DNA from: Mycolicibacterium sp. TUM20985
Lineage (GTDB): Bacteria; Actinomycetota; Actinomycetes; Mycobacteriales; Mycobacteriaceae
Assembly: GCF_030295745.1 (NCBI RefSeq)
Contig: NZ_AP027291.1
Location: 4,092,001-4,156,000 of the forward strand
DNA length: 64,000 bases
Direction of reading: 5' to 3'
The notes below the pieces were generated by a model, which saw only the letters and a list, made by a program, of their open reading frames with translations, made no database searches and had not been told where the DNA came from. Shown here piece by piece: positions 16,140-25,162 of this stretch. A program made the position numbers and the translations under genes. Within the stretch, counting starts at the first letter, position 1. Each line of letters begins with the position of its first letter.

Positions 16140-17117
16140 GCGGGCGCTCCGTCGTTGTCCCCCATGGGCATTCGCATGGTGGCGCACGCCATCATCGCCT
16201 ACGGCACACCGGACCAGAAGGACTTCTTCCTTCCCCGCATCCTCAGGGGCGAGGTGGTCTTCTGCCAGGGCTATTCCGAGCCGGAGGCCGGTTCGGATCT
16301 CGCCGCGCTGTCCATGGCCGCAGTCGACGACGGCGACGAGCTGGTGTGCACGGGCAGCAAGATCTGGACGACCCATGCCCGTGAAGCGAATTGGATGTTC
16401 GGGCTCGTCCGCACCTCCCGTTCCGCCAAGAAGCAGCAGGGCATCACGTTCGTCCTGATCGACATGGCCTCTCCCGGCATCCAGATCCGGCCCCTGGTCA
16501 TGACGTCCGGGGAGGAGATTCAAAACCAGGTGTTCTTCGACGACGTGCGCGTACCGAAGAGCAACGTGGTCGGTGACATCGACGACGGGTGGTCCGTCGC
16601 CAAGTACCTCCTCGAGTTCGAACGGGGTGGTGGCGCCAGCGCACCCGCGCTGCAGGTGATGGCTGAGCAGGTGACCACCGCGGCGGCGGCCCAGCCGGGT
16701 CCGGACGGCGGTCGGCTGATCGACTGCCCCGCCTTCTCGCACAAGCTCGCCGACGCGCGCATCCGCACCGACGTCCTGGAGATCCTCGAATATCGCGTCC
16801 TGGCGGCCCTCGAAGGCGGCGGCCACCCCGGGCCGGCTTCGTCGATGCTCAAGATCCTCACCACCGAACTCAGTCAAACCCTGACCGAACTCGCCATGGA
16901 GGCGGCCGGGCCGCGCGGGCGCGCCTATCAGCCCCACGCGACGCGACCGGGTGGACCCATCTCGGAGTACCAGCCGCCACCCGACGGCTACGTCAGTGGA
17001 GAACCATGGCAGGCGGTCGCCCCCCTGCGATACCTCAATGACCGGGCGGGCTCGATCTACGCGGGCAGCAATGAGATTCAGCGCAACATCCTCGCCAAGG
17101 CAGCACTGGGACTCTGA
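16140..17117 (+). pseudogene. Acyl-CoA dehydrogenase lacking its N-terminal domain
   Basis: Family sequence begins abruptly at LAGAPSLSPMGIRMVAHAI and then continues to a normal end (IYAGSNEIQRNILAKAALGL). The middle and C-terminal domains are present: QGYSEPEAGSDLAAL (FAD/substrate region), KIWTTHAREANWMFGLV and the C-terminal four-helix domain. The first 100 or so residues are missing, at the same place where the Doc remnant is cut. An internal ATG at 16164 could start translation, but the protein would lack part of the FAD and substrate site. It is followed immediately by a second, complete dehydrogenase, so the original proteins probably formed a heteromeric pair. Confidence 0.82.
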
Positions 17118-18248
17118 ATGGACTTTCGACTCTCCGACGAGCAGGAAATGCTCCGCACGGGCCTCACCAAGTTCCTCGGTACGCGTTACGGTCTCGAACG
17201 CAGTCGCGCAGCCGCCAAGACCGGCACCGGCTGGCAACCCGACGTCTGGCGGGCGTTCGCCGACGAACTCGGGATCCTCGGTGCGGCCCTGCCCGAGGAT
17301 GCGGGCGGAATCGGCGGCGGACCCGTCGAGGTCATGGTGATCGCGGAGGCGCTTGGCCACGCCCTCGTCATCGAGCCCTTCGTCGACACGGCCGTGGTGG
17401 CCGCGGGCCTCCTCCTGCGAGCCGGTGGCGAGCGCGCGGCGGAGGTCCTCCGACGCATCGCCGACGGACGGGCGATCGTCGCCCTCGCCGCAGCCGAGGC
17501 GGAGTCCGGTGACCGCTGGCTGGACGCCGCGACGACGGCACACTGGGACGGGGTCGGTTGGGTTCTGAACGGATCGAAGATCATGGTGCTCAGCGCGCCG
17601 TTCGCCACGCACCTGCTCGTCACCGCGCGCTCGGAGAGCGGCCTGTCGCTGTTCCTGCTGGACACCGGAGACGTCGTTGACGGCCCAGGTCTGGAAATGC
17701 ACGGATATCGCACGGTCGACGACCGCCGCGCCGCAGATCTGGTGCTGACCGGTCTGCGGTTACCGGCCGACGCGATGCTCGGCCGCGAGGGCGATGCCTG
17801 GCCATCACTGGACCGGGCACGCGACGAGGGCGCCGCCGCGGTGTGCGCCGAGGCGGTCGGCGGAATGCGGCGGGTCTTCGCCGACACCGTCGAGTACTGC
17901 AAGCAACGTCGGCAATTCGGCCAGCCGATCGGTAGCTTCCAGGCGTTGCAGCACCGCATGGTCGACATGCACATGGAACTCGAGCAGGCCACGGCGGCGG
18001 TGTACCTCGCGGTGCTGAACCTCGAGTCCGACGCCGCGACGCGAGCTCGCGCCGTGTCGGCAGCCAAGGCGACGATCGGCAGGGCGGCCCGATTCATCGG
18101 ACAGAACGCCGTGCAATTGCACGGCGGGATGGGCATGACCGAGGAACTCGCCATCGGGCACTACTTCAAGCGGCTGACCGCGCTGCAGTACGAGTTCGGG
18201 TCGACCGACCACCACGTGACGCGGTACGCCGAGCTCACTCGCGGGTGA
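17118..18248 (+). CDS. Acyl-CoA dehydrogenase
   Basis: A 376-residue FAD enzyme that oxidises acyl-CoA thioesters at the alpha-beta position. It begins directly after the preceding stop. It shows the N-terminal helical domain, a central beta domain (VGWVLNGSKIMVLSAPFATHLLVTARS, split by me at the domain core) and the C-terminal helices with RRQFGQPIGSFQALQHRMVDM and HGGMGMTEELAIGHYFKRLT. The usual catalytic Glu position is not obvious, as in many mycobacterial partner subunits of FadE heterotetramers. The stop overlaps the next start (GTGA). Confidence 0.9.
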   Translation: MDFRLSDEQEMLRTGLTKFLGTRYGLERSRAAAKTGTGWQPDVWRAFADELGILGAALPEDAGGIGGGPVEVMVIAEALGHALVIEPFVDTAVVAAGLLLRAGGERAAEVLRRIADGRAIVALAAAEAESGDRWLDAATTAHWDGVGWVLNGSKIMVLSAPFATHLLVTARSESGLSLFLLDTGDVVDGPGLEMHGYRTVDDRRAADLVLTGLRLPADAMLGREGDAWPSLDRARDEGAAAVCAEAVGGMRRVFADTVEYCKQRRQFGQPIGSFQALQHRMVDMHMELEQATAAVYLAVLNLESDAATRARAVSAAKATIGRAARFIGQNAVQLHGGMGMTEELAIGHYFKRLTALQYEFGSTDHHVTRYAELTRG

Positions 18249-18358
18249 GCGCCCGCGGCTGGGCGCTCTTCGCGGCCATGAGTGTCATCTGGGGTGTCCC
18301 GTACCTGTTGATCAAGGTCGCGGTCGGGGGTGTGTCACCGCCGGCGGAGCCCACCTGA
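18245..18358 (+). pseudogene. DMT/EamA transporter, N-terminal stub
   Basis: GTG 18245 overlaps the acyl-CoA dehydrogenase stop and encodes SARGWALFAAMSVIWGVPYL followed by LIKVAVGGVSPP, a typical first helix of an EamA (drug/metabolite) transporter. After residue 33 the family sequence ends and a stop follows (AEPT, stop). The remaining nine helices are absent. The break is near base 18,343, so the gene was truncated by a rearrangement. Confidence 0.75.
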
Positions 18359-18363
18359 CGAAC

Positions 18364-18377
18364 TGGACACGTGTCCG
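18364..18377. promoter_or_regulatory. Putative TetR operator, distal copy
   Basis: GGACACGTGTCC (18365-18376) is a perfect 12-bp palindrome, 136 bases upstream of a second, similar palindrome. Both carry GGACAC/GTGTCC- or GGACA/TGTCC-type arms, as expected for the operator of the adjacent TetR protein. Confidence 0.55.
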
Positions 18378-18505
18378 CTTTGCAGGCTCTCCAGGTTCGG
18401 CCGACCACCGGATCCAACCACGCCGAATGGTGACTCGGCGGCAAAGTTGCTTCCCTCGAGGCCTGTCCGCGCGTTGATTGCCAACAGCCGACCCGTCCGA
18501 TAACC

Positions 18506-18519
18506 TGGACACATGTCCA
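18506..18519. promoter_or_regulatory. Putative TetR operator overlapping the tetR start codon
   Basis: TGGACACATGTCCA has perfect 6-bp outer arms (TGGACA/TGTCCA) and contains the ATG (18513-18515) of the regulator itself. Binding here would block its own transcription and initiation. The gene may be leaderless. Confidence 0.6.
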
Positions 18520-19097
18520 GCACCGTGGTGACTCACGTCACCAGGTTGCGGGATCCCCACGGCAGGCGAACCCTCGCCTGCCGCCGAATCTTCGGTGCGG
18601 CCGCAGCGATGCTGGACGATTCCGCACAACCCGACGTCTCCGTACCGGCCTTGGCCGCGCGCGCCAGGATCGCCCCTGCTGCCCTGCGCGCGCACTTCCC
18701 CTCGATGGACGTGTTGTACGCCGAGCTGTACCTGCACCGCATCGCCCAGCTCCCGCTCGTCATCGACCAGGAGGCCAGCATTCAGGCCCGCGTCAGCGAA
18801 CAGCTGTGTGCGATCACGCTTGTGGTCGCCGACGAACCGCGGCTGGCGGTCGCCTGCACGCACGCGCTACTGCGCACCGACGATCCGGCAGTCACCCACG
18901 CCCAATCGCTCATCGCCGCGGAGGTCCGCCGGCGGCTGTCTGCGGCACTGGGCACCGGCGCATGGCCCGAAGTCCTGGCCACCTTGGAGACGGTGTTCTG
19001 GGGCGCCCTGCTCCAAGTTCAATCGAGCGCCTTCAGCTACCGCACCATGGCCGATCGACTCGACGTAATGCTCTCGTTGATCCTGCCCGAGGGATGA
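18513..19097 (+). CDS. TetR-family transcriptional regulator
   Basis: A 194-residue protein with a TetR N-terminal DNA-binding domain (FGAAAAMLDDSAQPDVSVPAL then AARARIAPAALRAHFPSMDVLYAEL) and an all-helical ligand domain. It overlaps the following molybdopterin oxidoreductase by 4 bases (ATGA), so both are one operon. A palindrome covers its start codon, suggesting autoregulation. The ligand is unknown; the downstream lipid-catabolism genes make an acyl-CoA or steroid plausible. Confidence 0.87.
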   Translation: MSSTVVTHVTRLRDPHGRRTLACRRIFGAAAAMLDDSAQPDVSVPALAARARIAPAALRAHFPSMDVLYAELYLHRIAQLPLVIDQEASIQARVSEQLCAITLVVADEPRLAVACTHALLRTDDPAVTHAQSLIAAEVRRRLSAALGTGAWPEVLATLETVFWGALLQVQSSAFSYRTMADRLDVMLSLILPEG

Positions 19098-21358
19098 GCA
19101 TCAGCCCCTCGCAGCACGCGGTGACGTGTCCCCTGTGCGAAGCGATGTGTGGGCTGACGGTGGTGGTGTCCGACGATGTGGTGCAGTCAGTTCGGGGCGA
19201 TCGCGACGACGTCTGGTCGCGGGGTCACTCGTGCCCGAAGGGCGTGTCGCTGGGCAGCATTCACCATGATCCGAACCGGCTGACACGTCCGCTGGTGAAG
19301 CGACCGAACGGCGAGCACGAGGCGGTGTCCTGGGATGACGCCCTCGCCGAATCGGAGCGAGTCCTGCGGCCGGTGCTCGACAGGTATGGCGCCGGGGCGC
19401 TGACGGTGTACCTGGGCAATCCGGTCGCCCACAACGTCGGACTCAGCCTGTTCGTCGGCGCCCTCATCGGCTTCGGCCAGGCCGCCGGGATGCAGGCGTA
19501 CTACACGCCGGGCACTGTCGACCAGTGGCCGCTGAACGTCGTCAGCGCCCTACTGTTCGGGGGCATGTGGAACGGGCCGGTTCCCGACCTGGAACACACC
19601 GATCACCTGATCATCCTCGGCGCCAATCCCTCTGCCTCCCAAGGCTCGATGTTGTCGACGCCCGACATCATGGGAATGCTCGGGGCGATCACCCGGCGAG
19701 GCAAGGTCGTCGTCGTCGACCCACGACGGACACGAACCGCCGAACGAGCCACCGAGTGGGTGCCGATCCGCCCGGGGACCGACGCCCTCCTCCTGTTCGC
19801 CATCCTGAACACCCTGGCCGCCAACGGCTGGGTCCGGCACCCCGAACACCTCCGCGACCGGGTCACCGGTCTGGACCAGGTGATCGCGCTCGCTGCGCCG
19901 TTCACGCCGGAGCGGGTGGCAGGGGCCACGGGCATCGACGCCGAGAACATCGAACGCCTGGCCCGCGACCTCGCGCACGCCGACAATCCCGTGCTGTACA
20001 GCAGGATTGGCACGTGTACCCAGGAATTCGGCACCCTGGCCACCTGGCTGGTCTTCGTCGTCAACGCCGCGATCGGTGCGCTGGACCGCTCGGGTGGTGC
20101 GGTGTTCCCGCGCCCCTCGGCATGGTCACAGATGTTCATGAAGCCTCCCGATCAACCCGCCGACGGCTGGCAGTTCGGGCGCTTCCACAGCCGCGTGCGC
20201 CATGCGCCGGAGGTTTTCGGGCAGTTCCCGATCAGCTGCCTGGCCGAGGAGATCGACACCCCGGGCGACGGTCAGATTCGTGCGCTGGTCACGGTCGCGG
20301 GCAACCCGGTGATCTCGGCGCCGGGCAGTCGGAGGCTGGCCTCCGCACTGGGGACCCTCGACGCGATGATCTCCATCGACAGTTGGCTCAACGAGACGAC
20401 CCGCCACGCCGACGTCATCCTGCCGGGACTCTCACCCCTGGAGCGACCGCACTCCGACGACTTGTACTGGGCGTATTCCCTTGCGGCGTGCCTGAAGTGG
20501 TCCGAGCCCGTGTTCGCACCCGCACCCGACCGGCCCGCCGAGTGGGAGTTGCTCCTCAAGTTGGCGGGGTCGCTGTTCGGGACGCCGGTACCGGAAGTCG
20601 ACGTCGCGGCCATCGACGACCTGTATGTCGGCGGCATGCTCGCGACCGTGTGCGCGCAGCCGAGGACCCCGCTGACCGGTCGTGATCCCGTGCAGGCGTT
20701 CGCGGCGCTCACCGGCAGCGGACCGGCGCGATTGGTCGACCTAGGCATCCGGCTGGGCCCGTGGGGCGATGGCCTCGGTGAGCGGCCCGACGGGCTCACC
20801 CTCGCAGCAGTTCGCGAGCAGCCCAGCGGGATACGACTGGAAGAGGTGGCAGGCGGCCGGATCGACGAGGTCGTCACCACGCCGTCCGGCAAGGTCGAAC
20901 TCCTTCACCCGTACCTCGCCGCCGACGTCGACCGGTTGGCGGCCCGCATCGACCGCGAGACAACGGAGTTCGTGCTGACCAGTCGGCGCCATCTGCGGTC
21001 GAACAATTCGTGGCTGCACAACGTCCCGGGGTTGATGCGGGGCAAGGAACGCTGCACGCTGTTGATCAACCCGGTGGACGCGACGCGAATCGGCGTCAGC
21101 GCAGGTGAACTCGCCGACATCACCACGTCCGAAGGCACGCTGTCGGTGACGGCGGAGGTCAGCGACGAGGTGATGCCCGGCGTGGTCTGCCTGCCGCACG
21201 GGTGGGGCCACGGCGTCACGGGCACGCGACTCGACACCGCCAACGCCCATCCCGGAGTGAACTCCAACCTCCTCAATCCGCCGGGGTTGATCGACGTTCC
21301 GAGCAATACCCAGGTCGTGAACGGTGTGCCGTGTTCGGTTCGAGTGAGTGTTCAGTGA
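19094..21358 (+). CDS. Molybdopterin-dependent oxidoreductase with N-terminal [4Fe-4S] cluster
   Basis: A 754-residue member of the DMSO reductase superfamily. Cys12, Cys15, Cys19 and Cys47 (CPLCEAMCG and GHSCPKG) bind a [4Fe-4S] cluster. Cofactor-binding regions include GANPSASQGS, VVDPRRTRTAE, SRIGTCTQEFG, VTVAGNPVIS, TRHADVILPGLSPLE and the C-terminal molydopterin dinucleotide domain (LTSRRHLRSNNSWLHN, CLPHGWGHG). No twin-arginine signal is present, so it is cytoplasmic. Relatives in actinobacteria are often annotated as formate dehydrogenase-like or bisC-like, but the substrate cannot be named. I chose ATG 19094, coupled to the TetR stop. Confidence 0.9.
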   Translation: MSISPSQHAVTCPLCEAMCGLTVVVSDDVVQSVRGDRDDVWSRGHSCPKGVSLGSIHHDPNRLTRPLVKRPNGEHEAVSWDDALAESERVLRPVLDRYGAGALTVYLGNPVAHNVGLSLFVGALIGFGQAAGMQAYYTPGTVDQWPLNVVSALLFGGMWNGPVPDLEHTDHLIILGANPSASQGSMLSTPDIMGMLGAITRRGKVVVVDPRRTRTAERATEWVPIRPGTDALLLFAILNTLAANGWVRHPEHLRDRVTGLDQVIALAAPFTPERVAGATGIDAENIERLARDLAHADNPVLYSRIGTCTQEFGTLATWLVFVVNAAIGALDRSGGAVFPRPSAWSQMFMKPPDQPADGWQFGRFHSRVRHAPEVFGQFPISCLAEEIDTPGDGQIRALVTVAGNPVISAPGSRRLASALGTLDAMISIDSWLNETTRHADVILPGLSPLERPHSDDLYWAYSLAACLKWSEPVFAPAPDRPAEWELLLKLAGSLFGTPVPEVDVAAIDDLYVGGMLATVCAQPRTPLTGRDPVQAFAALTGSGPARLVDLGIRLGPWGDGLGERPDGLTLAAVREQPSGIRLEEVAGGRIDEVVTTPSGKVELLHPYLAADVDRLAARIDRETTEFVLTSRRHLRSNNSWLHNVPGLMRGKERCTLLINPVDATRIGVSAGELADITTSEGTLSVTAEVSDEVMPGVVCLPHGWGHGVTGTRLDTANAHPGVNSNLLNPPGLIDVPSNTQVVNGVPCSVRVSVQ

Positions 21359-21373
21359 AGGGAGGCGACGGCC

Positions 21374-22579
21374 ATGGGTCTACGGGGTGAGGCGGCGATC
21401 GTCGGATACACCGAGTTGCCCTCGACGAAGCGTCCGACCGGACCGCTGGAGTTCAACCTGGAGCAGTGGGCCCGGCTGGCCGCGTCGACGCTCGCCGATG
21501 CCGGCCTCGACGCCGCCGACGTCGACGGCATCTGCACCGGACATCTGCAGGAGTCACAGATCTTCGTCCCGTCGACGATCATCGAATACCTGGGCATCCG
21601 AGCCAATTTCGCCGAGCTCGTCGATCTCGGCGGGGCAAGCTCGGCCGCGATGGTATGGCGCGCCGCCGCGGCGATCGAGCTCGGTATCTGCAATGCCGTG
21701 CTGTGCGTGGTGCCCGCGACCCCGCTGACACCCGTCTCGGAGGCCAAACCCGTCGACTTCGGCGACATGCTGTACTTCGGCGCCTCGAGCAACCGTTACG
21801 GCTCACCGCAGGCCGAGTTCGAGATTCCGTATGGCAACCTCGGCCAGAACGGACCGTATGGCCAGGTCGCCACGCTCTACGCGGCGACCTACGGTTACGA
21901 CGCGAGGGCGATGGCCAAGATCAGCGTCGATCAGCGGGTGAACGCCAATCACACCCCGGGAGCCATCTTCTCGGACAAGCCGTTGACCGTCGACGACGTT
22001 CTGGCCAGCCCGATCATCGCATCGCCGTTGCACATGCTGGAGATCGTGATGCCGGTCATGGGTGGGGCGGCCGTGTTGGTCACCAACGCCGACCTGGCTC
22101 GGCGAAGTCGCAACCGACCCGTCTGGGTCAAGGGATTCGGCGAGCGGGTGCCCTATAAGACGCCGACCTACGCCGAGGAGCTGTTGCAGACGCCGATGAT
22201 AAAGGCTGCCGAATCTGCCTTCGGCATGGCGCATTTGGGCCCGTCGGACATGGACATGGTCTCGATCTACGACTGCTACACGATCACCGCGTTACTCAGC
22301 CTGGAGGATGCGGGCTTCTGCGAGAAGGGCAAGGGCCTGCAGTTCGTCACGGACCACGACCTGACGTTCCGCGGCGACTTCCCGATGAACACCGCGGGCG
22401 GGCAGCTCGGCTACGGACAGGCCGGGACCGCGGGCGGCATGCACCACGTCTGTGATGCCACCCGGCAGATCATGGGCCGCGCCGGCGAGGCGCAGGTGAC
22501 CGACTGCCACCGGGCCTTCGTCTCCGGGAACGGCGGCATCCTCTCCGAGCAGACCACACTCGTCCTGGAGGGCGACTAG
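21374..22579 (+). CDS. Thiolase-family protein (lipid-transfer/SCP-x type)
   Basis: A 401-residue thiolase-like protein that probably acts on acyl-CoA, cleaving or forming carbon-carbon bonds at the end of a beta-oxidation-like pathway. It has GEAAIVGYTELPSTK, DGICTGHL, GGASSAAMVWRAAAAIELG, VSIYDCYTITALLSLEDAGF and NTAGGQLGYGQAGTAGGMHH. The typical nucleophile Cys of biosynthetic thiolases is replaced by an Ser-rich segment (GGASSAAM), as in many actinobacterial thiolase-like proteins that pair with a DUF35 partner. That partner follows directly (start 4 bases downstream), so they likely form a complex, as described for steroid side-chain aldolases. Confidence 0.88.
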   Translation: MGLRGEAAIVGYTELPSTKRPTGPLEFNLEQWARLAASTLADAGLDAADVDGICTGHLQESQIFVPSTIIEYLGIRANFAELVDLGGASSAAMVWRAAAAIELGICNAVLCVVPATPLTPVSEAKPVDFGDMLYFGASSNRYGSPQAEFEIPYGNLGQNGPYGQVATLYAATYGYDARAMAKISVDQRVNANHTPGAIFSDKPLTVDDVLASPIIASPLHMLEIVMPVMGGAAVLVTNADLARRSRNRPVWVKGFGERVPYKTPTYAEELLQTPMIKAAESAFGMAHLGPSDMDMVSIYDCYTITALLSLEDAGFCEKGKGLQFVTDHDLTFRGDFPMNTAGGQLGYGQAGTAGGMHHVCDATRQIMGRAGEAQVTDCHRAFVSGNGGILSEQTTLVLEGD

Positions 22580-22582
22580 ACC

Positions 22583-23002
22583 ATGAGCGCCATGTCCAGG
22601 CCGATTCCGATCCCGACGCCGACTACGCAGCCGTTCTGGGATGCGTTGAGTGAGCACAAGATTCGCATCCAGTACTCGCCGTCTACGAATCAGTACGTGT
22701 TCTACCCACGCATCCTCGCCCCCGGCACACTGGCCGACGACCTGGAATGGCGCGAGATCGGCGGTGGGGGTTCGCTGTACACGTTCACGGTCAGCCATCG
22801 TGCGGTATCGCCCCACTTCGCCGACGACGTGCCGCAGATCCTCGCGGTGGTGCAATGGGACGAGGGACCGCGGTTCTCCACCGAGATCGTCAACGCCGAA
22901 CCCGGCGTCATCCGAGTGGGCATGCGGGTGCGACCCGTGTTCACCGACTATCCCGACGCGGGAATCACCATGCTGCGCTACGAACCGTCCAACAGTCCGT
23001 AA
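22583..23002 (+). CDS. DUF35/OB-fold partner protein lacking the zinc-ribbon cysteines
   Basis: A 139-residue protein with the DUF35 order: an N-terminal helix (TTQPFWDALSEHKIRIQYSP), a rubredoxin-like ribbon position, then the OB-fold (GSLYTFTVSHRAVSPHFADD, PQILAVVQWDEGPRFSTEIV). In the family the ribbon usually has two CxxC pairs. Here that part reads IQYSPSTNQYVFYPRILAPG, with no cysteines. Family members pair with thiolase-like proteins to form acyl-CoA-binding complexes, and its immediate neighbour is such a thiolase. Confidence 0.87.
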   Translation: MSAMSRPIPIPTPTTQPFWDALSEHKIRIQYSPSTNQYVFYPRILAPGTLADDLEWREIGGGGSLYTFTVSHRAVSPHFADDVPQILAVVQWDEGPRFSTEIVNAEPGVIRVGMRVRPVFTDYPDAGITMLRYEPSNSP

Positions 23003-23028
23003 CGGCCCGCGAGCCTGACCTGAGCGCG

Positions 23029-24291
23029 TCAGGCCTTGGCGAGATGCTTCTGCGCGTAGAGCCGCGCCCATTCCTTGCGGGGGCGGATCGAGACGTCGAC
23101 GTCGGCCCCCTTGGCGCGCAGCGCTGCAACGGTCGCCTGGTCCTTCGGCGTCCGGGCGAACGGGTCCCACCCGAAGAACCTGCACGAGTTCTGCCACGTG
23201 ATCTTGTCGATGTCCGCGTCATCGGCGCCAGCACCCTCGAGTTCGGCGAGCACCTGCTCGGGAGCGTCGGGCCAGAAGCAGTCCGAATGGGGGTAGTCGC
23301 ACTCCCAGGCGATGATGTCGATGCCGATCTCGTGGCGAAGCCTCAGCGAGGTCTTGTCGGTCACGTAGCACGCCAGCGAGTGCTCACGGAAGACGTCGCT
23401 GGGCAGTTGAGAGCCGAAGTCGCGACGCAGCCACTTCTGGTTGGTGTAGTGCCGGTCGCTGCGGTCCAAATAGAAGGGGATCCAACCGATTCCGCCTTCA
23501 GAGAACGCAAACTTCAAATCTGGGTAATTCCGCATTGCCGGGCCCCACAGCAGGTCCTGGGCGCACATCGCCGACACCTGGGTGGCCAGGATGATGAGGT
23601 TGTCGATCGGCGCATTCGGCGCCATGCTGATCGCTCCGAAACCGGTGCCGATGTGCAGGCACATCACGACGTTCTCCTCCGAGAGCGTCCTGAATACCGG
23701 CCCCCAGTAGTCGTCATCGTGGTAGCTCGGCAAGCCCTCCAGATGCGGGAGCTCCGGCATCGTCACCGCGCGGCAGCCCTTGGCCGCCACCCGCCGGATC
23801 TCGGCGCACATCGCGTCCGGGTTCCATGTCGGCAACACGGCGATCGGGATGAAGCGATCCGGATAGGAGCCGGCCCACTCGTCGATGTGCCAGTCGTTGT
23901 AGGCCGACACCATCACCAGGGTGACGTCTTCGCGGTGCTGGTTGAGGTGTCGCGCCGAGAAGCCGGTGAACGTCGGAAAGCACATCGACGCGAGGATTCC
24001 GTTGCGGTTCATGTCGCGCACCCGCTCGTGCACGTCGTACACGCCTGGGCGCATCTCGGCGAAGCCGGCGGGGTCGCGGCCCCATTCCTCTGGGGGCCAC
24101 GACACCACCGCATTCAGGCCGCTGACGCCCTGTGGCCTGCCCTGATACATCCACTGGTCGACACCCTTGTCGTCGGTGACGACGATCGGTGCCTCCGACC
24201 TGTACTTGGCGGGCACGTGGTTGAGGAACATGTCCGGTGGTTCCACGACGTGGTCGTCGATGCTCACCAGAATCAAGTCGTCGATCTTCAT
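23029..24291 (-). CDS. Amidohydrolase-family (metal-dependent TIM-barrel) protein
   Basis: A 420-residue protein of the amidohydrolase_2 / ACMSD-like type. N-terminal DDHVVEPPDMF (metal-binding region with DxH replaced by DDHV), HIGTGFGA in the middle, FAFSEGGIGWIP, then CDYPHSDCFWPDAP near the C-terminus, where the conserved Asp sits. Such enzymes hydrolyse or decarboxylate cyclic or aromatic acids. Several are found in mycobacterial lipid and steroid clusters. It is divergently oriented from the AraC regulator, with almost no space between the two starts. Confidence 0.85.
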   Translation of the reverse strand: MKIDDLILVSIDDHVVEPPDMFLNHVPAKYRSEAPIVVTDDKGVDQWMYQGRPQGVSGLNAVVSWPPEEWGRDPAGFAEMRPGVYDVHERVRDMNRNGILASMCFPTFTGFSARHLNQHREDVTLVMVSAYNDWHIDEWAGSYPDRFIPIAVLPTWNPDAMCAEIRRVAAKGCRAVTMPELPHLEGLPSYHDDDYWGPVFRTLSEENVVMCLHIGTGFGAISMAPNAPIDNLIILATQVSAMCAQDLLWGPAMRNYPDLKFAFSEGGIGWIPFYLDRSDRHYTNQKWLRRDFGSQLPSDVFREHSLACYVTDKTSLRLRHEIGIDIIAWECDYPHSDCFWPDAPEQVLAELEGAGADDADIDKITWQNSCRFFGWDPFARTPKDQATVAALRAKGADVDVSIRPRKEWARLYAQKHLAKA

Positions 24292-24316
24292 GATTCAACT
24301 AGTACCCTGGGATTCC

Positions 24317-25156
24317 GTGACCGTCTCTGCGCTTTCGGACAAGGGTTTAGCCGTAGCGGCCAACATCGGCAGGCCCGTCATCGAGTTGCGCCGGGGCGGC
24401 CGCGCATTGGCCGGGAGCTATCTGTACGAGGGTGACGGGCTCATCACCGGCTGGCACTCGCACGAGGTGCACCAGATCGAGTATGCGATGCACGGCGTCG
24501 TCGAAGTGGAGACCGATTCGGCGCACTATCTGCTCCCACCCCAACAGGCAGCGTGGATTCCCCTAGGTCTCGAGCACCAGGCCGTGATGAACCCCGACGT
24601 CAAGACCGTCGCGGTGATGTTCGATCCCGCTCTGATCACCGACGACGCGGGTCGAGCCCGCATCATCGCGGTGTCACCGCTCATCCGCGAGATGATGATC
24701 TACGCGCTGCGCTGGCCGATCGACCGCGTCAGGGGCGACGACATGTCCGACGGGTTCTTCCGCACACTGGCCAATCTGGTAGCCGAGGCGCTGGATCACG
24801 AAGCGCCCCTGAGTCTTCCGACCTCAGCCCATCCGATCGTCGCCGCCGCACTCGCCTACACGAAGGAGCATCTGGATTCGGCGACGGCCGACGACGTCAG
24901 CCGCGCCGTGTCGGTGTCCGAGCGCACTCTCCGGCGACTCTTTCAAGACTCCCTCGGATTGTCTTGGCGCACATACGTTTTGCACGCCAGGATGATGCGC
25001 GCGATGGCGCTACTCGCGGCACCGGGCCAGTCCGTGCAGGCGACGTCGTCGGCGGTCGGCTTCGAGAACCTGAGCTCGTTCACACGGTGCTTCACGCAGT
25101 TCTGCGGCGAGACACCCAGCGCCTACCGCAAGAGGGTCGTCGGCGTCCGGGTGTGA
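24317..25156 (+). CDS. AraC-family transcriptional regulator
   Basis: The N-terminal half is a cupin-type sensor (GLITGWHSHEVHQIEYAMHG, split around its histidines, and AAWIPLGLEHQAVMN). The C-terminal half has two helix-turn-helix motifs: ATADDVSRAVSVSERTLRRL and QATSSAVGFENLSSFTRCF, ending in the AraC signature GETPSAYRKR. I use GTG 24317; ATG 24290 is in frame, but it overlaps the start of the divergent amidohydrolase. It probably controls that gene and/or the adjacent thiolase operon. Confidence 0.87.
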   Translation: MTVSALSDKGLAVAANIGRPVIELRRGGRALAGSYLYEGDGLITGWHSHEVHQIEYAMHGVVEVETDSAHYLLPPQQAAWIPLGLEHQAVMNPDVKTVAVMFDPALITDDAGRARIIAVSPLIREMMIYALRWPIDRVRGDDMSDGFFRTLANLVAEALDHEAPLSLPTSAHPIVAAALAYTKEHLDSATADDVSRAVSVSERTLRRLFQDSLGLSWRTYVLHARMMRAMALLAAPGQSVQATSSAVGFENLSSFTRCFTQFCGETPSAYRKRVVGVRV

Positions 25157-25162
25157 CGGCTC

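Noticed and set aside
15831..17702. A 623-codon minus-strand frame
   Set aside because: Only the final 64 codons (Doc remnant) have family sequence. The rest is antisense to the acyl-CoA dehydrogenases.
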